Source of the DNA: Nitzschia sp. DOCU1
Lineage: Eukaryota > Bacillariophyta > Bacillariophyceae > Bacillariales > Bacillariaceae
Assembly: GCA_951394045.1 (NCBI GenBank)
Contig: OX595987.1
Coordinates: forward strand, 434,001 to 498,000
Reading direction: 5' to 3'
DNA length: 64,000 bases
Positions within the stretch are counted from its first letter, which is position 1. Every line of letters begins with the position of its first letter. The notes beneath the pieces were generated by a model. That model saw only the letters and a program-made list of their open reading frames with translations. It ran no database searches and was not told the origin of the DNA. The position numbers were made by a program, and so were the translations under genes. Positions 10,209 through 19,064 of the stretch are shown piece by piece.

Positions 10209-11165
10209 CTATTGCGGACCCAGCTTGCATCCTGCTGTAATGACTGGTTGTGTCGGTCCACTACACGACACACTGCACTCCATCGTGGATGGGTCGCAGC
10301 AACTGTGGAACTTGTCATCACAGTAGTTGTAGCAAGAGTCCGGTGCGCAGCCTGGAACCGGTGCCTGAGCAGCGGTCAAACTAGGACAGTTCTCGGTATG
10401 CTGTTTCAAGACGCAATCGCGTGCAGAAGCAGGGGGCATCGTCATCATAGCCGATGGCGGGGGGATTGGGGGCCCTGCAGGAGGATACTCGCCACCTGGC
10501 ACCGGCTGCTTGAATGGATCAATCTTACACCCCCCAACAATGTCAGTATCCGCGTTACTTCCTCCAGGGCAGGTAACGGAGCAAGGCTCATCCATTTTGC
10601 AGCAGCCAATGAATTGACCCAAGCAGAAGTTAGGACAAGGACAGTCTGGGTCGAAATTCATGTTTGCTGTTAGTTGAGCGCACTGCTCCTGGTTCGTCGA
10701 TAGAGCACAACGCCCATTTGGAACGTCGAATTTCATATCGGGCATGGTGGGAGGGTGACAACTGGTTTGCACTTGACCGTTTCCAATATATTCGCAGGAG
10801 CAAGTCTGGTGAATTCCAAACTTGTCCACAAAGGTAACATCTTCCCCACTCTTCGCGCAGACGAACTCATCGTCGCTGGTGTAAAAGGTGCAGTAGGGGC
10901 ATTTGATCTTATCCGTCTCCATAGCACTGCAGAAGCATGGCCACTTTGCACTGCTTCCACATGGACTTGTAAGAAGGTTTCCGTAGCTCTCTCCTTCCGC
11001 GAAGCGAGCTTGTGATCCATCGGGGCGCTCGATGACACACGTGGCTCCTTGGAGCTCGCGTTCTTCCACTTTGCCCCTTAGTAGAGGTTCGGTCCGGCCA
11101 CCGGTCTCTTGGGCCGAACTTACATACAACGAAACAACGAGACAAATAAACAAACGAAACATCAT
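10209..11165 (-). CDS. Secreted cysteine-rich protein, unknown function
   Basis: Minus-strand frame of 318 residues from the ATG at 11165; the open frame extends a few codons further but only to GTG. A clear signal peptide (MMFRLFICLVVSLYVSSAQ) comes first. The mature protein is rich in paired cysteines (CPCPNFC, CCKMDEPC, CSVTCPGG). It ends in two similar Cys modules, each with a F.GCCK/F.SCCD motif followed by CSV.C, separated by a Pro-rich linker. The pattern implies a disulfide-stabilised extracellular or cell-wall protein. No known family is recognised and there is no membrane anchor. The duplicated module suggests internal duplication. Confidence 0.75.
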   Translation of the reverse strand: MMFRLFICLVVSLYVSSAQETGGRTEPLLRGKVEERELQGATCVIERPDGSQARFAEGESYGNLLTSPCGSSAKWPCFCSAMETDKIKCPYCTFYTSDDEFVCAKSGEDVTFVDKFGIHQTCSCEYIGNGQVQTSCHPPTMPDMKFDVPNGRCALSTNQEQCAQLTANMNFDPDCPCPNFCLGQFIGCCKMDEPCSVTCPGGSNADTDIVGGCKIDPFKQPVPGGEYPPAGPPIPPPSAMMTMPPASARDCVLKQHTENCPSLTAAQAPVPGCAPDSCYNYCDDKFHSCCDPSTMECSVSCSGPTQPVITAGCKLGPQ

Positions 11166-11611
11166 GGTAGCTCTTTCTTGTTTCAATTGTTTCAATGCCA
11201 CCGATGGGAGTAACTAAATAATGGAATGAATGAGGAAGGAGCAGAATGGAAGGAGATGAGATGAAGAAAGCATTGGCAAATTTTTTGCAACTCCGTCCAA
11301 CACCCATATTCCCAATACCTAAATGGCATAAATGAGATCAGTCCACAACAGTTCGTGAACCAAATTTTGTTAGGCATTTCGTTGCATGGCCGGCGGTGAA
11401 ATTACGTGGAAGGTGGCCGAAAGTCGGAGACGACCACAACTTCGGATATTTGTTATTTATTTTTTACTGGTAATTTACCTCCAATTGAACTCGTGGATCC
11501 AAACACAATTAACTGCATCCGAGCCACGTCTTCGCCCGGCGCGCTTGTCGACGACGATGACAGCTTTTCGCTCCTCTCCTGTCCACACAGCGTTTTTGCG
11601 GACCCTCTTCT
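11166..11611. promoter_or_regulatory. Divergent intergenic region, secreted protein / PPR gene
   Basis: 446 bases between divergent starts. AT-rich with no motif I can name. The region 11386-11611 is open in two frames, but these are out of phase with the PPR frame and look incidental. Confidence 0.35.
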
Positions 11612-14146
11612 ATGGAAGACATCACATGCCAAACACCACCGCACCGGCACCGAAGAGGAGAGCAGCAGCTGTCTTCATTGTCGCACCAACACTCCGAGCG
11701 TCTTCCAATGCGATCGAGGTGGATCACCGGTAGTAGTAAGCTTGGCTCTCTACTTCGGCCTCGAAGATCGCTATTTACAACCCACAGTCCTTGGCGCCAA
11801 TTCCAACATGCATCATCGCCAACGAGAATAATTGCTTGTCGTCGCCCCAGGGCCGAGGCATGGCGCCAGATCACAGTGCCGACTAGTGTCCGGGCGTTTT
11901 CCTTCGCTGGTGGTCCCCGCGATGACGACAACTACGACCATGATCATGAACACCGTGGTGACGACAAAGACGACGACCTGTCATATGAGAATTTCGATGA
12001 CAACGACGACGATTCGTCATGGGACGACAAGGTCGGCTCCAGATCTTTCCAACGAAATGTCAAGCGAGACGACGACGCAAAGGGCGCAGGGCGCAGGCTA
12101 TATTTGGACTCAAGGGACCGATTGGAAGACCGCGTCAAGAAATTTCTGAACGTTCGTCTAGGCGAAATGCATCCATTGGATATCGTCATTTCGTCGGTGA
12201 ATTTGATCCGAGAATGTGGCAAACGACGAACCTTTGAAGGGATGAAGTTTGCCCACGATGTATTGGATAGGATACTGGAAGAAAAGCACTACGTCAACTC
12301 GCAGCGTACTCCAGACGATCGACCTCCGCCCTATGCCATTGTAGTTCCAGAACGAGTCTTTGAGGTTCTCATGTATGGCTGGTCCAACATTTCCCGCAAG
12401 GTCTCGTTTGCCCCCCAAAGGATGCGAGAGGTTTTAGATCTGATGATTCAAGAAGCAGAATATGATGAAGCGACAAGGATAGAACGCATGCAGGAAGGCG
12501 CCCCTGTCCCTGAAAGTGGCAGTGTCACGGGCAAAAAGCATTCGGACGTGGATCCCGCCGAAATGTTTGCCCACATGTCCTGCCAGCCCACTGTTGGAAT
12601 TTACAACACCCTTTTGAATGGTCTGGCGCAAGCTTCCTATAGATCTATCGCTAGCGCCAATGAAGCCGAGGATACATTGCGAGTCATGGAACGAACTGCT
12701 CGGCGGAGAGGATGGCACACCAAGCCTAACACGAAATCCTTCATGTATGTCATCAGTGCATTTGCTCGCGCTCGCCATCCATCGTCTGGAGATCGGGCTG
12801 AAGACGTCCTTCGACGAATGATACGTTATCATGAACAGCAACTAGAATTGTATCAGGAAGAAAAGGGAGTCGAATACGACCCAGCCGACCCATCGTACAA
12901 TGAACGTAGGGTCGTCATCCCGGATGCAATTGCTTATACGGCTGTCATCCAGGCTCATAGCGAGAGTGGAGCCGCCGATTCTTGTGAAAAGGCCTTAGCA
13001 TTGTTGACAGAAATGATGCAATCTTCCAACCCTCTCTTGAAACCAGACGCGTTTGCGTTTTCGGCGACGATTAATGCCTTTTCCAAACGAGCCGCCAAGG
13101 TAAAAGTGCCCGCGAAGCGGCTCGAGGCTGCGGAAGCCGCGGAAGAAATCTTGTGGCTTATGGTGGATACACTTGCAGAAAGTCAGTCGGAAACGACCAC
13201 TGACGACAACCCCCACGTTGTCCCTTTCAATACGTGCTTGAATGCATGGGCCAATGCCAACCTGAAAGAGTCTCCAACTCGCGCCGAGGCCATTCTCCAA
13301 AAGATGTTGGATCCAGCCATGTCTACCAAGATTGGTGTTCGCCCCAACGTTGTGTCGTTCAATACTTGTATGCAGGTCTGGGCACGTGCGTCGCGTAGAG
13401 ATCCTGAGGCCCCACGCCGTGCCGAGGACTTGTTGCATATGATGGAACAAGTCGACTCTTTGAATGCAGACGTCAATTCATATGCCATCCTCATCAGTGC
13501 CTATGCCAAGTCTACTCTTCCCGACAAGGTGCTTCAAGCTCGCCGTGTTCTAGAAGCTCTTCTTTCCAATTTAAGCATAATGCCTACACGGGAAAATATT
13601 TCGGCTGTGCCTTTCACGGCCGTTTTGAATGCTGCCGCCTCGAGTGTTCAGGACGAGCACGCTGGCGACGAGAGCGCTGATAATGATCCTTTTGGTTTAC
13701 GAGAAGAAGAAGCACTCCTGGAAAATGACAAGAACCCGTATGGGATCGCTCTCAAAACATACGATGAGGTTTCCGCAGACGCGTACGAGCTTGGCATCGC
13801 CCCCGACCACCTGATGTTTGCCAGCATGGTCGATGTTATTGCTGGATATACCAGTCCAGACTCGATTGAACGGCGCCAGCGATTAGAGCAAGTGTTTCAT
13901 GACGCATGTTCGGCAGGAGAAGTCAGCGCCATGGTAGTGCAAGCCCTGGCCAAAGCGACTCCGTCGACAGAGATGCTGAAAGAATTACTCGAGCTAAGAA
14001 CATGGCCGGTCGAGAGTGTTAATGCCCTTCCCCGCGAATGGATTCGCAAAGTGCCGCCCGCATTCAAAACCTTGCGATTTCCAGGCTCGCGTCGGACAGG
14101 TGAAAAGGGCAAGATGAAACCAGGGAAGAACTACCCCAGTTCGTAA
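11612..14146 (+). CDS. Pentatricopeptide repeat (PPR) protein, probably mitochondrial
   Basis: An 844-residue intronless frame. The ATG at 11612 is first in frame. A second ATG at 11708 would begin MRSRWITGSSK..., an Arg/Ser-rich, acid-poor stretch typical of a mitochondrial presequence, and may be the real start. After an Asp-rich linker the protein carries a run of helical hairpins of PPR type, recognisable from helix A cores such as VGIYNTLLNGL, KSFMYVISAFA, AIAYTAVIQAH, FAFSATINAF, VPFNTCLNAW, VVSFNTCMQVW and NSYAILISAY. Spacing is about 35-60 residues, longer than plant P-class because of inserts. PPR proteins bind organellar RNA and support processing, stability or translation. The RNA target cannot be told from the sequence. 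Confidence 0.85.
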   Translation: MEDITCQTPPHRHRRGEQQLSSLSHQHSERLPMRSRWITGSSKLGSLLRPRRSLFTTHSPWRQFQHASSPTRIIACRRPRAEAWRQITVPTSVRAFSFAGGPRDDDNYDHDHEHRGDDKDDDLSYENFDDNDDDSSWDDKVGSRSFQRNVKRDDDAKGAGRRLYLDSRDRLEDRVKKFLNVRLGEMHPLDIVISSVNLIRECGKRRTFEGMKFAHDVLDRILEEKHYVNSQRTPDDRPPPYAIVVPERVFEVLMYGWSNISRKVSFAPQRMREVLDLMIQEAEYDEATRIERMQEGAPVPESGSVTGKKHSDVDPAEMFAHMSCQPTVGIYNTLLNGLAQASYRSIASANEAEDTLRVMERTARRRGWHTKPNTKSFMYVISAFARARHPSSGDRAEDVLRRMIRYHEQQLELYQEEKGVEYDPADPSYNERRVVIPDAIAYTAVIQAHSESGAADSCEKALALLTEMMQSSNPLLKPDAFAFSATINAFSKRAAKVKVPAKRLEAAEAAEEILWLMVDTLAESQSETTTDDNPHVVPFNTCLNAWANANLKESPTRAEAILQKMLDPAMSTKIGVRPNVVSFNTCMQVWARASRRDPEAPRRAEDLLHMMEQVDSLNADVNSYAILISAYAKSTLPDKVLQARRVLEALLSNLSIMPTRENISAVPFTAVLNAAASSVQDEHAGDESADNDPFGLREEEALLENDKNPYGIALKTYDEVSADAYELGIAPDHLMFASMVDVIAGYTSPDSIERRQRLEQVFHDACSAGEVSAMVVQALAKATPSTEMLKELLELRTWPVESVNALPREWIRKVPPAFKTLRFPGSRRTGEKGKMKPGKNYPSS

Positions 14147-14262
14147 TCGACTGGAGAGATCAAAGTTATCATCTCGTACAGTAGATTTTTAGCTATTCTA
14201 GAGCATACACTACTGCTAGGAATAGAAAGCAAGTGAATGTTAGTGTTTCTATTTAGTTACTG

Positions 14263-15347
14263 CTAAGACTCGGGATCGTTGCGACTCTTTTTTGTCGGTG
14301 GATCCATACTACCGTTACCATTTTCCGCGGCGCGTTTCCGTTGCAACTGCGACGGCAAAATCCCTCGCTGTACAGAGAGTTCAATGGCTTCAATTTCTGC
14401 TGGACTCGAGGCATTCGCCACCAACTCCCGAATTCGCTCTTTTTCTTCTGCAGTAAAACTTGTCGTGAAAGAGGCTTCCGCCGACAATCCCTCTCCTGGC
14501 ACAAAGGTTTTGGTACTCGAACTTTGCTGCTCGCCTTGCACATCGGCTTCTAGCGCGGCCCCTGCAGCACTGTTGGCTAGTCGTTCGGCTCGATCGCGTT
14601 CTGATTTCGTTATTCTTACATAATCCAAGGCTTTGAGCGACGGTATATTCTTTATCGTATACAGACGGTAGTGCTGCCGTCCTGAAGCGATCAAGCGAGG
14701 GAGGCAAGGAGGGCAAATTGGATAAGACGTCAATAATAAAATGAGCAGGGACGACAAGGACAAACCCCAGCACAAGGTGATCTCTCTTCACACTGTGCCA
14801 GTTTTTAATGAATAGAAAAAACATCGGTATCAGTTCCAGATGATGATGACGATGACGCGACGATGATGTTCCAGTCCAACAATCGAATCTAACGCTCGGA
14901 ACGGGGTCAACGCAGTCCTGGTCAATCAATCATCCATAGAAGAGATTCCACTCGTGGATACTTACTTGTCACTGGGTTCCCCGTCAAACTAAGAGTTTCC
15001 AGCTTGGTGCATGCTTTGCCGAGGTTGGATATTTCCAGCAGGGAGGCTATTTGATTGTGACTGAGTTCCAGATATCGAAGATTAGGCACATTTTTGGAGA
15101 TGTTCGAGTGATCCAGGGATTCAATGAGATTGGACATTAGCAGTAAGCTGGATAGCCTCAGGAGACGAGGAAAGTTTTCCAGTCTCCCCAGTCTGTTATC
15201 GGTAAAGTCCATGGAATCAAAGGCATCTCGGGTCACGCCGAGGTGCTCGATGGCTGGAATAGCAAGTCCCCGCAATACAATCTCTCGTTCCCCCAGTGGA
15301 TTCGTCCGTTGCTCGGACGATCCTAATAACTCTGCCGATAATCTCAT
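14263..15347 (-). CDS. SNRPA1: U2 snRNP A' protein (leucine-rich repeat)
   Basis: Two exons (15347-14966 and 14681-14263) join across a 284-nt GT-AG intron (phase 1) to give 266 residues. The N-terminus RLSAELL, the motif DFTDNRLGRLENFP and the LRR series match U2A'/Lea1. The splice restores NPVT..RQHYRLY, the cap motif found in this family as NPV(T)...HYR. The C-terminal tail is charged and ends in a basic patch. In known systems U2A' binds U2B'' and stem-loop IV of U2 snRNA. The intron is much longer than its neighbours. I found no alternative exon in it that keeps the family alignment. Confidence 0.9.
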
Positions 15348-15733
15348 TGGAGCGATATATTAGTTGGACGGTATAAGAGAGTGCACTAACAAGGCTACGT
15401 GGGCGTGAGGTGCACAATACCCATCATCACTATCCTCTCGCCATTGTCATGATCATCATCGGCGGAGCGCCACTCGATCTTTTGAAAAAAGAGGCGAATT
15501 TGAGGTTGGCGAGATTCCGTATTCTCTTGGGCGAATAGCGCGAGAGCGCGACGACAGACCTCGCAGGACCTGGATCTTCTGCGAGTCGTCAGTCAGTCAC
15601 GGGTCATTCCGGCTCGATCCTCGGTTCATCCACGACAATGATGACCCCCTCTTTTTGCCTCGGTGACTACTAAACAAAAGCATTACTGTGAGAGCACCCG
15701 TCCTCAATCCATCGCTACGACACCCTTCTTATC
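15348..15733. promoter_or_regulatory. Divergent intergenic region, U2A' / capping protein alpha
   Basis: 386 bases between two divergent starts; presumably bidirectional promoter sequence. CG-rich patches but no named element. Confidence 0.35.
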
Positions 15734-16465
15734 ATGGCTGACGTTGCTGCTGCTCAAATCCTTCATTCGGCCGCGCCCGGCCAGTTTGATGACATTGTTC
15801 AACAACTCGGGAGGATGGGCGCTTCGTTTGGCAATCTGGATACCTTGAAACACGAGTGGCAACTCTCGCAAGGCATTGGCGCCAATGCCTCCGTTTCGAA
15901 TCCACTCGCGGCGGACCTCAAAGAGAAACTCCTCAGGTATCAGCAAAAGGCGTTTTCCGGTGCCGGCGGCAGAGGCAGCATTGTCAAAAAGGCGAATGCG
16001 CGTGTATGGGTCTTGCCGGGAGACTCACCTTCACAGTTCCAGGTCGTTAGTTTCGCGGAAAAGATTGATGGCAATAACTTGCAAACGGGCTACTGGAAGT
16101 CAACTTGGACCATCACTAGTACTTCAGGCGCGGAAGCAGAAGTCAAGGGCACTGTCGAATTGCACACGTACTCGTTTGAAGAAGGAAATACTCAAATGCA
16201 ACTCGTTCATTCGTTTGATGGAGAAATTGTAGAAGAAATGGAAAATGAAATGGTAGAAGAGGAGCCGAGTCTTGCAAATGGCGTCTTGTTCAAGATTATC
16301 CAATGGGAGCATCAAGTCTTGAGCATTCTCAAAGGATTGCATGACTTGTCCGGTGATAGTTTGAAAAAGATTCGACGCGTGTTGCCCATTACAAAGACGA
16401 AAATGAACTGGGAGGTGGAAGCGCAGCGCGGCGTTAGACATCTCAAGCAGACTGCAAAGCGATAG
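15734..16465 (+). CDS. CAPZA: F-actin capping protein alpha subunit
   Basis: A 243-residue intronless frame. Near the N-terminus HSAAPGQFDDI matches the family's APPGEF(N/D)(E/D)V segment, and the C-terminal region has YWKSTW, the acidic beta strands, and LRR/RR-LPITKTKMNW corresponding to LP(V/I)TR.KI.W. Animal CapZ alpha is about 286 residues, so loops are shorter here but both ends are present. The alpha/beta heterodimer caps actin barbed ends in the cytoplasm. No beta subunit lies in this window. The C-terminal tentacle ends in a basic stretch. Confidence 0.9.
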   Translation: MADVAAAQILHSAAPGQFDDIVQQLGRMGASFGNLDTLKHEWQLSQGIGANASVSNPLAADLKEKLLRYQQKAFSGAGGRGSIVKKANARVWVLPGDSPSQFQVVSFAEKIDGNNLQTGYWKSTWTITSTSGAEAEVKGTVELHTYSFEEGNTQMQLVHSFDGEIVEEMENEMVEEEPSLANGVLFKIIQWEHQVLSILKGLHDLSGDSLKKIRRVLPITKTKMNWEVEAQRGVRHLKQTAKR

Positions 16466-16550
16466 ATGATCCATTCGTCGTTGGCAAAGTAGTACCGGCG
16501 GTGCACCTCAAAACGATAACATGTAGATCGACACGGCGTTTTCATTTCAA

Positions 16551-16880
16551 CGTCATCGTGCCAGCACTGTATCCAAAGCCATCAACAATATTACGTTGTG
16601 TTAGGTAAATTTCCATAGCTGCAACGGGGTAGATATTCATGTAACCAGCACTTTGGGTTGAGCTCCCTTAATCGGACCCGTAGTGGCAAATGTAACCGCT
16701 GTCGGCATCCTCCAAACCAGTGAACCGAAGCGGCCACCGTCAAGCTTGTTACATATTTTAGAGCTAATCGTAATGCCGTCCGACGACAAGACTTGACAGA
16801 AAAGTCATTCCCGGAGGCAAAACTGGTGCCGAGGTCCCCGCTCGTCTCGACGTTGCCAATAGTCTATGGACAGCGGCCGT
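16551..16880 (-). pseudogene. Decayed partial copy of the adjacent secreted-protein gene
   Basis: On the plus-strand text, 16551-16880 aligns with 17306-17650 inside the neighbouring gene. Shared blocks include CGTCATCGTG.CAGCACT, CAAGCTTGTT, GACAAGACTT and TGCCGAGGTCCCC, in the same order and orientation but with several small insertions and deletions. No full frame survives. It covers the C-terminal third of the parent and looks like an old tandem duplicate. Confidence 0.75.
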
Positions 16881-17236
16881 CCTGGTGCCTCGCCAGCTTC
16901 TTGTGTAGCAAGACTCATGATGGAAAGAATGGCAGCAGCAACTTGCGGGGCTGAACTTTCGTCGTATCCTACCCGGTAGCAGTGGGTACGAAGACGGCCC
17001 GGGATGTTGCGAGCGCAAAACACACGAAAAGACTGTTCAGTTAGTCGCAACGTAAAGCAGCTGCAGTAATGCTGGCTATGTGGTCCCTCCGTCAAACTTG
17101 AATAGGAAGCCTGCTGCTCGTAACTCAAAGCTAGACTAGTAGTTAGTAGCGTTGACTGATAGAAACATTGCTATGTTATTCCATTAATCATGTATAATAT
17201 ACAAGGCCAACCCCGGTCCCCCTCGCCTTTGCCTGT

Positions 17237-18451
17237 CTACATGATTCCCGTTGCACAGTCGCATCGTAAAACGAACACATACGATGCTGCCTTGGGGTTT
17301 ACATCGTCATCGTGACAGCACTGGGGTACCTCAGTCTCTTTGGCATCATCAATTTGAGGTTCTGTAAGATAGATGTCGACAATTGCAATGGGTTCAGTCT
17401 CCATGCAGAGAGCACTGTAGGTTTCACACTCTGTATCGGACTCGTAGCACTTGTAGCCCGTGCCATCACCCTCGAAGCCAGTGAAGACGCGACCAGCACC
17501 AAGCTTGTTGCAGACTTGAAAGGTAACCGTGGTGCCATCCGTTGACAAGACTTCGACAGGGAAGTCGTCAACAGAGGCAAAGTTGCCGAGGTCCCCTTGT
17601 TCGGTCTTAACATTGCCAATGGCATAAAGTTGCTCGGAAGGACAGTCCTCATCATCATCATCGTCGTCGTCGCCACTGGGAGTGGGTGGATCTCCACAGC
17701 AAGGATTCTCAGCGGCAGGGTCCCAGCTGCAGCATTCGCCATTGCGAACACTGGGGCAAGCACGCTCCCAAATCTTCCAGTAGTCGCGTTCAGCGTTGGG
17801 GGTTTGGAAGACCAAGTCTTTTCTTCTGCCGTGGTCCTTGATGAGATAATCTTGAGTGTGGGAACCCCAGAATGAGGGGTCCTTACCGTTGCAGTTGGCA
17901 ATAGAGTGCTGAGGGTGGGCACATACCGAACCATGATCCAACCAAGCATCCTTGTCGATGGTGATCCGGACCCATGGATTATTCTCGGCGCAGGTACGGT
18001 GACAAATAGTCACACGCTCCGTGCTTTCGTCACACTGATCTTTGTTGGCACCGTTGTCTTGGCAGTTTGCAGCAACCTTCTTACCAAAGCAAGCGGTCGG
18101 TTGACACGTGCCGTCGATTTCAGTGGCACCAAAAGAGGTGCCATCATCGAAAGAACAGATGAACTCGGAGGTGCATCCCTTTCCTTCGACTTCGGTGTAC
18201 ACGGGATGACCTTTATCGTCCGTTTCCAAAGTAACTTGACAAGGATCACCCTGTACGCCCGCTCCTCGGTTGACTTCAAGGCATTGATTTTTGGCCTTGA
18301 TGCATGTGTCATCAAGCTTCTCACATTCATTCATGGTTCGGTCAGCGCAAGTTGCTGCTGTTGCGTGGTTTTCAGCAGGCTTGGCTGCTCTCGTGGCTTC
18401 GAAGGACGAAGCAGCAAGCATAGCTACCATTTGAATTGATAAGAGTTTCAT
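17237..18451 (-). CDS. Secreted protein with ICH-T/NP-V-IT motif and acidic spacer
   Basis: A 404-residue minus-strand frame with an N-terminal signal peptide (MKLLSIQMVAMLAASSFEATRA). The N-terminal third is Cys-rich. Residues about 148-185 read VTICHRT...NPWVRITID..AWLDHG...H, resembling the ICHATG..NPYV.ITV motif I know from bacterial surface and secreted proteins; the comparison is from memory. A Pro/Gly and poly-Asp spacer (near 260-270) precedes a beta-rich C-terminal domain that is duplicated as a pseudogene at 16551-16880. No membrane anchor is seen. Function unknown; an extracellular or cell-wall role is likely. Confidence 0.75.
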   Translation of the reverse strand: MKLLSIQMVAMLAASSFEATRAAKPAENHATAATCADRTMNECEKLDDTCIKAKNQCLEVNRGAGVQGDPCQVTLETDDKGHPVYTEVEGKGCTSEFICSFDDGTSFGATEIDGTCQPTACFGKKVAANCQDNGANKDQCDESTERVTICHRTCAENNPWVRITIDKDAWLDHGSVCAHPQHSIANCNGKDPSFWGSHTQDYLIKDHGRRKDLVFQTPNAERDYWKIWERACPSVRNGECCSWDPAAENPCCGDPPTPSGDDDDDDDEDCPSEQLYAIGNVKTEQGDLGNFASVDDFPVEVLSTDGTTVTFQVCNKLGAGRVFTGFEGDGTGYKCYESDTECETYSALCMETEPIAIVDIYLTEPQIDDAKETEVPQCCHDDDVNPKAASYVFVLRCDCATGIM

Positions 18452-19064
18452 GGTTTCGAGTTATTGATGAGTAGACCCGTGTTTTTGATTATTATACACA
18501 CAAGAGGATTGAACAACAAAACGTAAAATGTGAGGTTACTAATAGCTGTGTCAATTCTATCACCTGGGCATGCAGCAATTTAGGGTCAATTCTACGATTA
18601 CGATTAACCGTGTCAACGAACGATCCGCATAAATGTTTAAGTGTCTTGATTCCACGATAGAACCAGCAAAGCAACGAAATTCCTCCGCCTCGTAGTGAAG
18701 AAAAGCCCCCCCCCTTTGGGCCTTCTCACTTTCCATTTTTGAGCTACTACAACAAGTCATCGGAGGACGAAAATGTCTTCGAATTCAATAGCCCCACTTC
18801 CCGTGAGGTTGGGCCTTCTTGCGAAAGGGTTCGGGATAGTAGAAAGTTGGGCGACACTCCAAAATCGACTGTACGGTCTGCTGAATCGTCTGTTTGCATT
18901 TAGTTACGTACAATGGCGTAAACCACTGTCTTCCTCAATGTTGATCTCATATCGACTGCTGTTATATCAAGCTCTCTAGATTAGCAAAATGACTCGTAGT
19001 AGGTATGCTGTTTTACCGCCGCAGATTGCCTTTCCTCGTGCGTAAAGAAACCCACTACTACATC
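18452..19064. other. Intergenic region upstream of the secreted-protein gene
   Basis: 613 bases. A 68-codon frame from an ATG at 18773 has no recognisable feature and I do not call it. No repeat noticed. Confidence 0.35.
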
